From JAHDHW01 sp965277415 (GTDB lineage: Bacteria; Bacteroidota; Bacteroidia; Chitinophagales; Saprospiraceae), in the NCBI GenBank assembly GCA_965277415.1, contig CBDICS010000018.1, positions 1 to 64,000 of the forward strand: 64,000 nt of DNA. The letters are read 5' to 3'. Position numbers and translations under genes: made by a program. Numbering within the stretch: the first letter of the stretch is position 1; the number at the start of each line of letters is the position of its first letter. Shown piece after piece: positions 17,206 to 26,847 of this stretch. The notes below the pieces were generated by a model. It was not told the origin of the DNA, ran no database searches, and worked only from the letters and a program-made list of their open reading frames with translations.

Positions 17206-18069
17206 ATGATATTTAATATTTACTATATTAATTTCCCCAAAGTATATGAGATAAAAATGATGCTGGGAAATGTGATACAGCTTAATAAGGAATTAGAAAA
17301 AAACAAAAACATAGATGGAGGTGTAGAATTAGGAGCTAAATTTGACATTGGGACTAAATTTTTCAAATTATTCAATATAGAAGGAGAAGGAAAAGGAAGA
17401 GTGGCAGGAAGTTCTTCACAAAAAGTTCTTGAGACATTCGAAATAAAAACTACGAAATCGGTTATATTAAATGAAGTAATTGAGAAGAGTTTAGATTTTA
17501 AAGATTTCGATACTTTGAGCGAAGGCAGTTTAGTTAAAATTGATAATGTAAGGTTATCTCTTGAGAATGAATCTGAATTAAGAACTGTAAAGTTATTTAC
17601 AAGTGGGACATTCAAGGGAATGAATATTCCTGGTGCAAATGGTCTAGACATGAATAGTTTGTTAAATTCAATGTTCAAAGATTACTCTTATAAAATCAGA
17701 GGCGTAATTAAAGAAAACGATGCTGAAATAATAATCAAAATTCCTTTAACATTTGAAAGTGAATTTGAAAGTTCTTACAATGTAGATGATCTGTTTATTG
17801 GAAAAGTATCAGTAGTTGGATTATACAAAGGCAAAATAAAAGCAGGGGCCTTAAAAAACTCCTTCGAATTCTTCCAAGAATTAGGCACTTTTCAAAATAC
17901 GCCATCAGGAGGTCAAACTGAAGAAGTAAAAGAAATTCAAGATAGTCAATACACGGCTAAGAAAAATGATATTAGTTATTTTTTCTCAAGTTCCGAAGAT
18001 GTTAACAAAGAATATCATTATGTTGACCTCTTAGCAGTCATTCAAAATGTTTCTATTCCAAGTAAATGA
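17206..18069 (+). CDS. DUF6414-like protein, first gene of a two-gene module
   Basis: 287 residues without signal peptide or membrane segment. The layout is an N-terminal segment with IYYINFPKVYEIKMMLG, a Gly-rich stretch (GGVELGAKFDIG, GEGKGRVAGSSS), then SEGSLVKIDNVRLSLENE and a C-terminal beta-rich half with a YHYVDLLAVIQ end. This resembles the DUF6414 family; the match is by eye and tentative. Its TGA overlaps the ATG of the AAA+ gene (ATGA at 18066), so the proteins are probably made in fixed ratio. It sits in a cassette with perfectly complementary 9-bp ends. An earlier or later Met (residue 18) could be the true start. Confidence 0.6.
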   Translation: MIFNIYYINFPKVYEIKMMLGNVIQLNKELEKNKNIDGGVELGAKFDIGTKFFKLFNIEGEGKGRVAGSSSQKVLETFEIKTTKSVILNEVIEKSLDFKDFDTLSEGSLVKIDNVRLSLENESELRTVKLFTSGTFKGMNIPGANGLDMNSLLNSMFKDYSYKIRGVIKENDAEIIIKIPLTFESEFESSYNVDDLFIGKVSVVGLYKGKIKAGALKNSFEFFQELGTFQNTPSGGQTEEVKEIQDSQYTAKKNDISYFFSSSEDVNKEYHYVDLLAVIQNVSIPSK

Positions 18070-19256
18070 GTCGAAAATTATTATTTTTTGATAAAGATTA
18101 TTTCTCATTTTTCAAAAAACTAAAAGAAAAAGAAGGGAAAGAAATCATTAGTATTACTGATGGGCTTCTAAACTTTGATAAGATTGAGGAGGTAGATCCT
18201 TCCTCACAAATAGTTGATATATCCTCAATTTCGGGACTTGAAAAACTACAATACAATGGAGAACTAGTCATTCCTAAGTTTCCAGAAAGCACCATCTTTA
18301 TAGCTGATATTTTCCATAAAGAAATCTTTGAATATCAATTGAGATATTGTTTTAATGAATTCATTGATATTGATATCGTTGAAGAGGTTGAAACAGAATA
18401 TAAAGAAATTAAAAAAAGTAAAACTCCCAAAAAGTTATCTCATAAGAAAATTACGGACTTAGACAGTAACAATGTAAATAAGTTTTTAAATACTTTTTTT
18501 GAAAGTCTATATGGACATGACAAATTCAAAAATGACTTTGCTGAGTTGATTCGAAACTTTAGAGTATTTAACAAATTGGGGGAACATAAAATTCTTTCTC
18601 TGTTCATAATGGGAGACTCTGGAGTAGGGAAAACTGAAGTTGCAAGAGCAATACACAAATCATTAGGAGGAAAAAGAAAACTTGCTAAAATCAACTTCGG
18701 AAATTATAGTAGTGATAATGCTTTAAACTCACTAATTGGGAGTCCTAGAGGTTATATTGGTAGTGAAGAAGGTGAAATTTTTATTAGAGTAAAAGATTCT
18801 GATACTGGCTTAATTCTAATTGATGAATTTGAAAAGTCAAACTCTACCCTATTTAATTATTTTTTAGATGTATTAGAAAATGGAAAAATGGTAAGTTCCA
18901 TAGCAGAAGAAATTGATTTAAATGGATTTATCATTATTTTCACATCTAATATTAGTAAGGAAAATTATTCAAAAAGAATTTCTCCAGAATTAAGATCTAG
19001 ATTTGATTACAAAGGTTTTTTTATGCCTCTATTTAGTAATGACAAAAAGAAGTTTACTGAATTTAGGATACAAGATATTACAAATAAATTCAAAGACAAT
19101 TATGAAATTGATCTTCCAGATAATTTTATTCAAAAGATTCTAAGTAAGATTGATGTAGATAAATTTCAAAACATGCGTGATTTAAACAAAAAAATAAAGG
19201 ATACATTTGTTAGCTGCATATTAGAAATTTTAAATTCAAGCACAGACGAAGAATAG
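18066..19256 (+). CDS. ClpB/ClpA-like AAA+ ATPase, second gene of the module
   Basis: 396 residues. Residues 1-150 are unlike known families. A single AAA+ module follows: Walker A GDSGVGKTEVARAIH near 182, NSLIGSPRGYIGSEEGE (the pore-loop region of Hsp100 proteins), Walker B LILIDEFEKS near 248, sensor-1 IIIFTSN, and the arginine finger region SPELRSRFDY. It is most like the second AAA+ domain of ClpB, but stands alone with no ClpP-binding loop or N-domain. It probably remodels or is controlled by the upstream protein. The defence role is inferred from its cassette location and the two-gene layout. Confidence 0.75.
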   Translation: MSRKLLFFDKDYFSFFKKLKEKEGKEIISITDGLLNFDKIEEVDPSSQIVDISSISGLEKLQYNGELVIPKFPESTIFIADIFHKEIFEYQLRYCFNEFIDIDIVEEVETEYKEIKKSKTPKKLSHKKITDLDSNNVNKFLNTFFESLYGHDKFKNDFAELIRNFRVFNKLGEHKILSLFIMGDSGVGKTEVARAIHKSLGGKRKLAKINFGNYSSDNALNSLIGSPRGYIGSEEGEIFIRVKDSDTGLILIDEFEKSNSTLFNYFLDVLENGKMVSSIAEEIDLNGFIIIFTSNISKENYSKRISPELRSRFDYKGFFMPLFSNDKKKFTEFRIQDITNKFKDNYEIDLPDNFIQKILSKIDVDKFQNMRDLNKKIKDTFVSCILEILNSSTDEE

Positions 19257-19259
19257 ATA

Positions 19260-20024
19260 ATACACATAATAATTAAGGTCCAAAGTCGCCAACAGGGCAA
19301 GACTTTGACTTTAATGTTGAACGAAACCGGTCACCAAGGATTTATTGTGTACTATGGGGATTGAATAAAAAGCGTAAATATATACAAGCAGCTATACAGC
19401 CTGATTAATTTTATTTATTAAAAATAATAAATGATTTTTTCGATATTATTCATGTTATTAGTAAAGTTTAAAGGCATAAGAATAAAAAAGTAGAAGCTTT
19501 TCAGGGTACAAGACATTAATGTTTCAGGTGTCCAAAGAACACGAGCTGATTTATTTTAATTTAAATATTGAAGGGTCTTCTTAAAAGGCGAACCTCTAAC
19601 AGGAGGCAAAACCTCTAAAATAAGATGAGGAGTAATTTTCTCACAACAGCTACACCAAGCAGGTCGATGTAAATCAGATAAAGATTTATTAATAGTTTTA
19701 GCTAGAGGAGTGGGAACTAAGACTTTCAAAGACTTGCGTGCAACTTCCAATTGTATTTTCTTATTCCGATTAGCGAGGAAACCATAATGCCGAATACGAA
19801 TAAAACGATGAGGAATGATATGAGGTAAAAGACTTATTGGAATGGTTTAGAGATATGCTTGGAATATTGAAAGTGTTATTTAGTAGCTATTTTTAGCGTA
19901 TATTATTTTAAAAGCAATAAATATTGGGGAAATAAAATAGAAAATGGGGTCTGTTAGAGAAGCTGGGATTGGGTTTGATGGGATTGGTTTTGGGGCAGGG
20001 GAGGTTTTTTTACGGACTGGCGTT
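19260..20024. other. attC-like spacer with IS91 and IS1182 remnants
   Basis: TACACATAA (19261) is the exact complement of the cassette start at 17065. Next come the stem AATTAAGGTCCAAAGTC / GACTTTGACTTTAAT and GTTGAAC at 19316-19322, which together make a plausible complete ~62-bp attC. The rest, to CGTT at 20021, holds an IS91 remnant (19556-19835) and an IS1182-type right end. Confidence 0.6.
19556..19835 (-). pseudogene. IS91-family transposase remnant, copy 2
   Basis: The minus strand reads TQLEVARKSLKV and then WCSCCEKITPHLILEVLPPV in one frame; the upstream RHYGFLANRN is also visible. It is the same remnant as 16497-16880 without the palindrome insertion. Confidence 0.6.
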
Positions 20025-20260
20025 CAGCGTCAAAAAAAACTTGAACAAATCATCAATAAAAGGAAGAAAACTCAACCCACAGCAGGTTACAGCGCTGCGA
20101 GCACTAACTTACTCTAGTTATACTCAAAAAAGATTCTAGTTTTGGTTTTAAATACTTAGATAGTTGAAACTCTCATTTCCATTCTTTGAAAAAAGAATAT
20201 CGCTGTAGAACTTTAAATGTTTTGGAAATAATTTCAATCCAATTCCTATCGGCATACCCT

Positions 20261-21355
20261 TTAAAATTCTATAAATGTATTTGGCAAATTGTTTGTCAAC
20301 CAATCTTGATCCTCTTGAGAAATTGGATTATTTGTCAACACTAAATACTCTACTTGTGTTAATGCTGCCAAAGGCACTACATCCGTGATTTGGTTATTAT
20401 TTAGATTTAATATTTTCAAATTAGTCAACTCGCTGAAACCTTCGACATCCTCTAACTGGCAATCGTACACATAAAGCCCTTCCAGAGTTATTAAGTTTTG
20501 AATAGCATTGGCATTAGGCATTTCCATTTCATTAATCGTTAGTTGAATTAAATTTGTAAAACCGGATAAATCTGGAAGCTCTTTCGTATTGTGCACTCCA
20601 AATGATAAAAATTCTATATTACTTAAACCAGTTAAGGGAGAAAGATCTGAAATGGGATTTCCGGTTATATCAAGTCCAAGTAAGTCATCCAATTCTGCAA
20701 TAGAGGAAATGTCCTGCACATTATTACCAGTAAGCTGCAATTGCTTCAAATTAACACAGGTACTTAATGGGGATATATCTGAAACATCATTGTCCCATAG
20801 GAGTAATTGCTCCAGCATACTCTTCCTTTCAAGCGCACTTATGTCAACGATATTACTAAAAGCAAATCTGACAAAATTGAGATGATCAGCATTCGAGAGA
20901 CTGGAAATATCAGTTATGTCATTACCTTCAAAATGGACATATTCTAAAAGGGGTAATTCACTGAGTGCACTTATGTCTGTTACAGCAGTCCCTTCAAAAT
21001 TCAAGTACCGCAACTGATCTAATTCTGCCAATGGACTGAGATCACTAAAGGCGTCATTGCCATACATGATTAACGCTTCTAAACTGCTAAAGTCCTGGAT
21101 GCCTTCAAGGTTTGTAATTTCTTTGTACCCTAAATGAAGAGAATCCAAGCCTTCTACATCTTCCTTTTTTATTTTCTCGACATCAATATTGAGTAATGCT
21201 CTTATCGAGTTTTCGAAATTGATATCTGTAAAGTTTATACAGATATCCACTCCTATTTCATCATCATTATTGCATGAACTCAACGATAGAATCGTTAGGA
21301 GCAGAATAAATAATAATCGATCTATGAGTATTGTTTTGAATAATTTAAATGTCAT
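20261..21355 (-). CDS. Leucine-rich-repeat lipoprotein
   Basis: 364 residues. Lipoprotein signal LLFILLLTILSLSSCNN with lipidated Cys near residue 28. The rest is about a dozen repeats of 22 residues of the internalin type, such as LDQLRYLNFEGTAVTDISAL and LPLLEYVHFEGNDITDISSL. These make a solenoid that usually binds a protein or glycan partner at the cell surface. No catalytic domain follows. It is encoded on the minus strand in the cassette that starts GTTCAGCGTC at 20022, and must use its own promoter upstream of 21355. Confidence 0.82.
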   Translation of the reverse strand: MTFKLFKTILIDRLLFILLLTILSLSSCNNDDEIGVDICINFTDINFENSIRALLNIDVEKIKKEDVEGLDSLHLGYKEITNLEGIQDFSSLEALIMYGNDAFSDLSPLAELDQLRYLNFEGTAVTDISALSELPLLEYVHFEGNDITDISSLSNADHLNFVRFAFSNIVDISALERKSMLEQLLLWDNDVSDISPLSTCVNLKQLQLTGNNVQDISSIAELDDLLGLDITGNPISDLSPLTGLSNIEFLSFGVHNTKELPDLSGFTNLIQLTINEMEMPNANAIQNLITLEGLYVYDCQLEDVEGFSELTNLKILNLNNNQITDVVPLAALTQVEYLVLTNNPISQEDQDWLTNNLPNTFIEF

Positions 21356-21620
21356 TTAATTTATATTAAATTTGCTTGATAAATAGAAATAACTCAAACA
21401 CAGATGAAACAGTCCTCATCAAATATAAGATTTAAATAAGAAAAAATAAATTCAAGTTTCAAATGGAATTGATTTTGAGAATTAGCGCAATTAAACTCAA
21501 TACGAAAATTTAAAAATTATTCACAAAATTGTTAGTAAGTTCTTGTAAGTCAAAATCCTTCAATCTGAAATTACTCTGCTAAAATTCGTATCTTTAAATT
21601 AAGAAATCGGAGAAAAATTG
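21356..21620. other. AT-rich upstream region
   Basis: No gene seen. It probably holds the promoter for the minus-strand LRR gene. A short inverted match, TTAGAAC at 21625-21631, may be the degenerate cassette end. Confidence 0.3.
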
Positions 21621-21778
21621 TTGATTAGAACGTACATAGTCGCTAAACGCGCCTACGTCGTCTGCACCGAGCGTCAGATTGTAAAAAAACTAAAAAACTT
21701 ATGCTGAGGATTGGCTATACTTCTTTTTTACGTACTCCCCTGCGATAGAGGGGTGAGTATTTTTACAGACTGCCGTTG
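21621..21778. other. attC-like site carrying a MITE
   Basis: Left half CGCTAAACGCGCC...CTGCACCGAGCGT is close to the intact site at 25271-25339. The MITE occupies 21675-21772. The site ends CCGTT, and the next cassette opens TTGTAACCA at 21776. Confidence 0.65.
21675..21772. repeat. attC-resident MITE, copy 3
   Basis: CAGATTGTAAAAAAACT at the left and TTTTTACAGACTG at the right, with GCGT before and CCGT after. It has the same internal hairpin as the copies at 3080 and 14350. Confidence 0.75.
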
Positions 21779-21798
21779 TAACCAATAAAAAAACAAGC

Positions 21799-22788
21799 AT
21801 GACATATAAAAACTTAATAACAATATTTACAGTAAGTATTATTAGTTTTCCCATCTTTTCCCAATCTGAATTACAAATTCACACTATTGAAAACTTTGTA
21901 ACAACTTCAAATGATACGATAAAGAATTGTAAAATAGGATATAGAACATTTGGTGAATTAAATAAAGATAAAAACAATGTCGTTTTTATGCCTACTTGGC
22001 ATTTAGGCACAAGTGAGGATAATTTAGAATACCTAAAGACTATTGTTGATACCAATGGGCGATACCTAATTGCCATAGACGCTTTAGGAAACGGTGTATC
22101 TTCGTCACCATCTAACTATTTGAATTTCCCAAATATAAGTATTCGAGATATGGTAAATTCTCAGCATGAACTTCTAACAAATCATTTGAAGATTGACCAT
22201 ATAGACGTATTAGTTGGAGTATCAATGGGTGGAATACAGGCATTTGAATGGATGTTAGCATTTCCTGAATATATGAATCAATTAATTGCAATTAATGGAA
22301 CGACAAAAGCATCGTTTTATGATAAAGTATTATGGAATTTAATTGTAAACACAATCGAAGATGCTGATAATGATACTGTATCAATGAACTATGCAATGAA
22401 TAGAATTACAGATATTATGCTGCTTACAGGCACTTCCCCAAGTCATATTTCAAAAACATACGAACCAGAAAACTTTGAAGAATTTATTGCAAAAAGGTAT
22501 AAAGCACAAAGTAATCCACATAATCGATTAGCACAATTCAAGGCGATTCTCGAGCATAATATTTATAAAAATCGTGGTATACAACCAGAAGACTTAATGG
22601 AGCTGGTAAAAGCTGAAGTCCTTATTATCATAGCAGAACATGACCATGTGGTAAACCCAATTTATTCAAGAGAACTGTCCGAAATATTAGAATGTGATTT
22701 ATTGGAATTAAAAGGAGATTGTGGTCACATTGCTGCATTCTGCGATTTAGAAATTGTAAAACAAGCTATAAAAAAGTTCTTGAATTAA
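21799..22788 (+). CDS. Secreted alpha/beta hydrolase, homoserine acetyltransferase-like
   Basis: 329 residues with an N-terminal signal peptide (ITIFTVSIISFPIFSQ). The alpha/beta-hydrolase fold of the MetX-like group is seen: GYRTFGELNKDKNNVVFMPT, nucleophile elbow LVGVSMGGIQAFEWML with catalytic Ser, acid region IIAEHDHVVNP and His in CGHIAAF. The signal peptide argues against methionine biosynthesis and for an exported esterase or acyl-transferase. It fills the cassette 21775-22812, whose 9-bp ends are exact complements. ATG 21799 is 22 bp past the crossover point, so the promoter probably lies in the preceding attC region. Confidence 0.82.
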   Translation: MTYKNLITIFTVSIISFPIFSQSELQIHTIENFVTTSNDTIKNCKIGYRTFGELNKDKNNVVFMPTWHLGTSEDNLEYLKTIVDTNGRYLIAIDALGNGVSSSPSNYLNFPNISIRDMVNSQHELLTNHLKIDHIDVLVGVSMGGIQAFEWMLAFPEYMNQLIAINGTTKASFYDKVLWNLIVNTIEDADNDTVSMNYAMNRITDIMLLTGTSPSHISKTYEPENFEEFIAKRYKAQSNPHNRLAQFKAILEHNIYKNRGIQPEDLMELVKAEVLIIIAEHDHVVNPIYSRELSEILECDLLELKGDCGHIAAFCDLEIVKQAIKKFLN

Positions 22789-22802
22789 TTGTATTATAAA
22801 TA

Positions 22803-23423
22803 CTGGTTACAATAATTAAGGTCCAATTTGCCAACAGGGCAAGACTTTGACTTTAATGTTGAACGAAACCGGTCACCAAGGATTTATTCGCCTACTATGG
22901 GGATTGAATAAAGAGAATAAAAATTTACAAGCAGCTATACAGCCTGATTAATTTTATTTATTAAAAATAATAAATGGGTTTCTCGATATACTCCATGTCA
23001 TTATTAAAGTCCAAAGGCATAAAAATAAAATTTCACTAGATTTTTAGAATACAGGCATTAAGACTACAGGTGTCCAAAGAACACGAGCTGATTTATTTTA
23101 CAGGATTTAAATATTGAAGAGTCCTCATAAAAGGCGAACCCCTAACAGGAGGCAAAACCTCTAAAATAAGATGAGGAGTAATTTTCTCACAACAACGAAT
23201 AAAGCGATGTGGAATGACATGGAGCAAAAGACTTATTGGAACGGTTTAGAGATATGCTTGGAATATTAAAAGTGTTATTTAGGAGGTATTTTAAGCTATT
23301 TTTAGAGGATATTATTTTAAAAGAAATAAAATAGAAAATAGGGTCTGGCGGAGAAGCTGGGATTGGGTTTGGGCTTGAGGGGATAAGTTTTGGGGGAGGG
23401 AGGTATTTTTACAGACTGGCGTT
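22803..23423. other. attC-like spacer with IS91 and IS1182 remnants
   Basis: TGGTTACAA (22804-22812) complements the cassette start. It is followed by AATTAAGGTCCAATTTGCC, the GACTTTGACTTTAAT stem and GTTGAAC, then a shortened IS91 remnant (about 23100-23250 on the minus strand) and an IS1182-type right end finishing ACAGACTGG at 23419. No gene is present. Confidence 0.55.
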
Positions 23424-23614
23424 CTGTAACATTAAAATAGCAGACGCTGAAGTGAGAGAAATGAATTGAATTTGCAATTATTTTCGAATTTGGTGCTGTG
23501 CAAACTTCTATTATTAAACATTTCCACAAATAATAACTACACAAAATTGAACGAGTACTCTATTTGTGTGTATTAGATTCATGAACGTCATTGATGTAAC
23601 TAATAAGAAAAAAT

Positions 23615-25267
23615 ATGAAAAACCACCGTTGCCTAATATTACTCCTCCTTTTATGCCTTTTTAAGATTATAGATACAAAAGGACAAAACCTTAATCTTGA
23701 AGGCTTAAAAGATAAAATTGAATCACTTATCCCTTCTACGGTTAAAGATTCAACCCCGGGACTGGTTATTGGAATCGTTCATAATAAGGAACTTATTTTT
23801 AGCAAAGGTTATGGAATGGCTAATCTTTCCTACAACATTCCGAATGATCCAGCAATGAATTACAATCTGGGGTCTGTAAGTAAACAGTTTCTAGGTTTGG
23901 CCTTTGCCATTTTGCATACGGAAGGCAAGCTAAATATTGATGATCCTGTTGGAAAATATTTAGAAAATTGGCCGAAATTTGATCAAAAAGTAACTATCCG
24001 ACATCTTCTAACTCATACCAGCGGTTATAGAGAAGCATATACTATGTCTGATCTTGCAGGAAGATATATAGGTGTTGATAGACTTACTAAAATGGAATGT
24101 CTTGATGTTGTTCGTAGACAACCAAAACTGGAATTTATTCCTGGTTCCCGCTTCAGTTATAATAGTACTGCCTGGGTAATTTTGGCAGAAATTTTAGAAC
24201 AAGTAACAGGTCAACCTGCTCACGAATGGGTAAGAAAAAAGGTATTAATACCACTTGGAATGAAAAACACTCATATTGAATCTTTTGTAGGTGAGGTAAT
24301 ACCTAATGCTGCCGAATCTTATTATTATGATCCAAATATTGGATATGGAAATCCCAAAAGTAACAGGGCAATATTTGGAGCTGCCGAAGTTTACTCTTCT
24401 ATTAAAGATTTAGTTCATTGGCTCAATAATTTTCAAACTCTAAAAGTAGGAAATGAAGAGGCTATTAATCTTTTCTTGACAACTTACGAATTAAATGATG
24501 GAACAAATTCAGAATATGGTTTCGGGATACAAAATCGTATACACAAAGGCTTAAAATTATATAGTCATACGGGGGGACATGAATCTTTTGAAACACAATT
24601 AAGGTATTACCCTGAATACAATTTCGGCATAGTAACAATCTCTAATTTCGGAGGCAATGGATGGATCGCCACGAATAAAATTGCAGAATATGTTCTAGAA
24701 GAATATATGGAGTTTCCTAAAAAGATTGAATACAAATCATTTGAAATTCCTTTGGATAAAATCAAACAATTTGAAGGAACTTATTTATCACCATATAGTA
24801 ATGAAGCAATTGATCTTACTCTTATAAATGACACCCTTACAATATGGGGAGGTATGCAAATTATCCCTATATCAAAAAATAGATTTTACTCCAAAAGCTG
24901 GGGAGGCCAATTTGAAATTGTTGAGTCAGCAAATCAATTAACACAATTAATCATCCATGCTGACTCTAAATCTGAATATCAAAAAGTAGATCAATGGAAT
25001 CCTTTGTCAAGAGAGTTAAAAGAATATGAATCCGACTACCACAGTAAAGAACTTGAGACAACTTATCATTTGTTTATTAAGGGAAATCGACTAGTTATTC
25101 AACACAGATGGCTTGGAGAAATTGGTTTAACCCCAATCACACATGATTTTTTCCAATCAGATTGGGGATGGTTTGTTGAGTTTACTAGATCAAAAACAAA
25201 TGAAATTCTTGGGCTCAATATTAATAGTAATCGGACATTGAATGTTTTCTTTGAAAAGCAGAAATAA
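23615..25267 (+). CDS. Secreted serine hydrolase, class C beta-lactamase fold
   Basis: 550 residues with a signal peptide ending near TKGQ. The penicillin-binding/beta-lactamase-like fold is clear: GSVSKQFLGLAFAIL (SxxK, with the nucleophile Ser), FSYNSTAWVILAEIL (YxN) and YSHTGGHESFETQ (HxG in place of KTG). The last 180 residues form a DUF3471-like beta-barrel tail. Such proteins are periplasmic peptidases or esterases and usually not drug-resistance enzymes. It lies in the cassette 23421-25280 with ends GTTCTGTAAC and GTTGCAGAAC. Its stop lies just 3 bp before the attC-like site. Confidence 0.85.
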   Translation: MKNHRCLILLLLLCLFKIIDTKGQNLNLEGLKDKIESLIPSTVKDSTPGLVIGIVHNKELIFSKGYGMANLSYNIPNDPAMNYNLGSVSKQFLGLAFAILHTEGKLNIDDPVGKYLENWPKFDQKVTIRHLLTHTSGYREAYTMSDLAGRYIGVDRLTKMECLDVVRRQPKLEFIPGSRFSYNSTAWVILAEILEQVTGQPAHEWVRKKVLIPLGMKNTHIESFVGEVIPNAAESYYYDPNIGYGNPKSNRAIFGAAEVYSSIKDLVHWLNNFQTLKVGNEEAINLFLTTYELNDGTNSEYGFGIQNRIHKGLKLYSHTGGHESFETQLRYYPEYNFGIVTISNFGGNGWIATNKIAEYVLEEYMEFPKKIEYKSFEIPLDKIKQFEGTYLSPYSNEAIDLTLINDTLTIWGGMQIIPISKNRFYSKSWGGQFEIVESANQLTQLIIHADSKSEYQKVDQWNPLSRELKEYESDYHSKELETTYHLFIKGNRLVIQHRWLGEIGLTPITHDFFQSDWGWFVEFTRSKTNEILGLNINSNRTLNVFFEKQK

Positions 25268-25270
25268 AAC

Positions 25271-25339
25271 GTTGCAGAACAAAGGAAAAACGGCTAGTGT
25301 TGCTAAACGCGCCACCATCGTTTGCACCGAGGGTTCTGC
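25271..25339. other. attC-like recombination site, apparently intact
   Basis: GTTGCAGAAC (25271-25280) and GGTTCTGCAAC (25332-25342) are inverted. Inside, TGCTAAACG pairs with CGTTTGCA, then ACCGAG before GTT. No MITE is present. It shows the ancestral form of the interrupted site at 21621-21778. Confidence 0.75.
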
Positions 25340-25584
25340 AACATTCCCCTATTCAGAAACTGGAATTAATTTAGAGAAGTAATGTTCAGAAAGAAGTAAA
25401 TTTGTTAGAATTGGAATAAAATGTTAAATTATGAGCATTGATAATCAATAAATTATGAACGTTAGTCAGAATTAGAATCGATATTTTAGCACCTAAAAAA
25501 AGTGAATAGAATTAATAGTTCCATTCACTTTTCTAAAATTTTAAATCAAAATCAAATATTCGAATATTCCAAAACATCTACTGG

Positions 25585-26376
25585 TTACTCAAAAAAATCC
25601 ACTTCCCCAGTGGATATATCATACATCGCACCTACTATCAAAAGAGCACCGGAGTTAGACAAATTTCGTATATCCTCACTTTGAGTCATTATATTATTAA
25701 TAGTTAATTCTACATTTTTTCTGGCTACCCGATTGATAAAATCAGCTTGCCAACCATGATCTGTACATTTCTCATTTTCCTCTAAATCTAAATTGAAAGG
25801 AGTTGATTTTACTGCAGGAGCAATATTTTCCAACAGCTGGATCAGGTTTTTCACAACTGGACCAGACTCAGGGCATTTATTATCATCGCCGTCATCACCA
25901 TCACCTTTACTGGGAAAACAACATGGATTTACAAATTCAGTTGCTCCTGCTACTGCACCACAAGAAGTATGTCCCAAAACCAAAATTAATTTTACTGGTA
26001 CTGGTACTGAATTTTCATCAGAATCAGTAACAGTTCTTGTGCAAGCAAATTCCATACTGCCTAAAATATCTCCATTAACAAAATTCCCTGCTATTCGAGC
26101 ATTAAAAATATCACCAATACTTTGATCAAAAAGTAATTCAGTAGGCATACGTGAGTCTACACAGCTCAATACAAACGCAAAAGGGAACTGTCCATTTTTT
26201 GAAGTTTCTTTTACGAATTTACCTAAATTTCTTTTTGTAGGATCGGCAGGAGGTTGATCTACTTGGGCTAAAAATTGCTGATTCCCTTCCCTTAGTCTAT
26301 CTAATGCATCTTGAGGAGTCATAGCTGTAAGGGTCGCTAAATTCATCGGTTCTTCAATTGTTTTTTTTAGGGGCAT
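25585..26376 (-). CDS. Beta-class carbonic anhydrase
   Basis: 263 residues. Zinc ligands are visible as Cys in FVLSCVDSRMPTE and His/Cys in LVLGHTSCGAVAG, with the catalytic Asp-Arg dyad in CVDSR. It interconverts CO2 and bicarbonate in the cytoplasm. There is no signal peptide. Between the ligands the chain is longer than usual, with an acidic insertion TVTDSDENSVPV and another GDGDDGDDN later. It is encoded on the minus strand in the cassette 25333-26666. A SulP-type transporter at 51919 could move bicarbonate, but is far away. Confidence 0.9.
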   Translation of the reverse strand: MPLKKTIEEPMNLATLTAMTPQDALDRLREGNQQFLAQVDQPPADPTKRNLGKFVKETSKNGQFPFAFVLSCVDSRMPTELLFDQSIGDIFNARIAGNFVNGDILGSMEFACTRTVTDSDENSVPVPVKLILVLGHTSCGAVAGATEFVNPCCFPSKGDGDDGDDNKCPESGPVVKNLIQLLENIAPAVKSTPFNLDLEENEKCTDHGWQADFINRVARKNVELTINNIMTQSEDIRNLSNSGALLIVGAMYDISTGEVDFFE

Positions 26377-26660
26377 TTTAAATTAATTTTAAGAATGAAA
26401 AAATAAATATATTAGATTTCATTTAGCACATACTGAAAATATTAGGCTTAAACAATTCTTACATTCTGAAATATAATTAACTAACATGTAAAACTCTTTT
26501 GCCTGCTGCAAGATTTCATTTTCTTGATGATAGTGTAGAATTGAAGCCAACCTCAATGGAAATAAAAATAACAATATTTACTCATTTGAAAAAAATGAGC
26601 TCCAAAATTTTATTTTTAACCAATTATTCTCTTAATATATCATAATATGCTTTTCCATTT
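26377..26660. other. Upstream region of the carbonic anhydrase gene
   Basis: AT-rich and without a gene. It must hold the minus-strand promoter, but no convincing box was picked out. Confidence 0.3.
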
Positions 26661-26738
26661 CAGAACTATTTACTATACTTCTTTTTTTACATGCTCCCCT
26701 GCGATAGAAGGGTGAGTATTTTTACAGACTGGCTGTTG
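26661..26738. other. Shortened attC-like site with truncated MITE
   Basis: CAGAAC at 26661 matches the cassette start GTTCTG at 25333. Only the right part of the MITE (about 26672-26732) is present. It ends ACAGACTGGCTGTT; the next cassette begins GTTGCGCACC at 26735. Confidence 0.5.
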
Positions 26739-26847
26739 CGCACCATAAAAAGCGAGCCCAGAATTCATATGACATAATAAATCATGCCTACTCAGCAAGT
26801 CTTAATAAGAAATAAAAATGATGGTTGTTTATAAATCATAAAAAAAT

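Noticed and set aside
25793..26125. Plus-strand frames within the carbonic anhydrase gene
   Set aside because: Antisense to a gene with clear zinc ligands; no similarity of their own.
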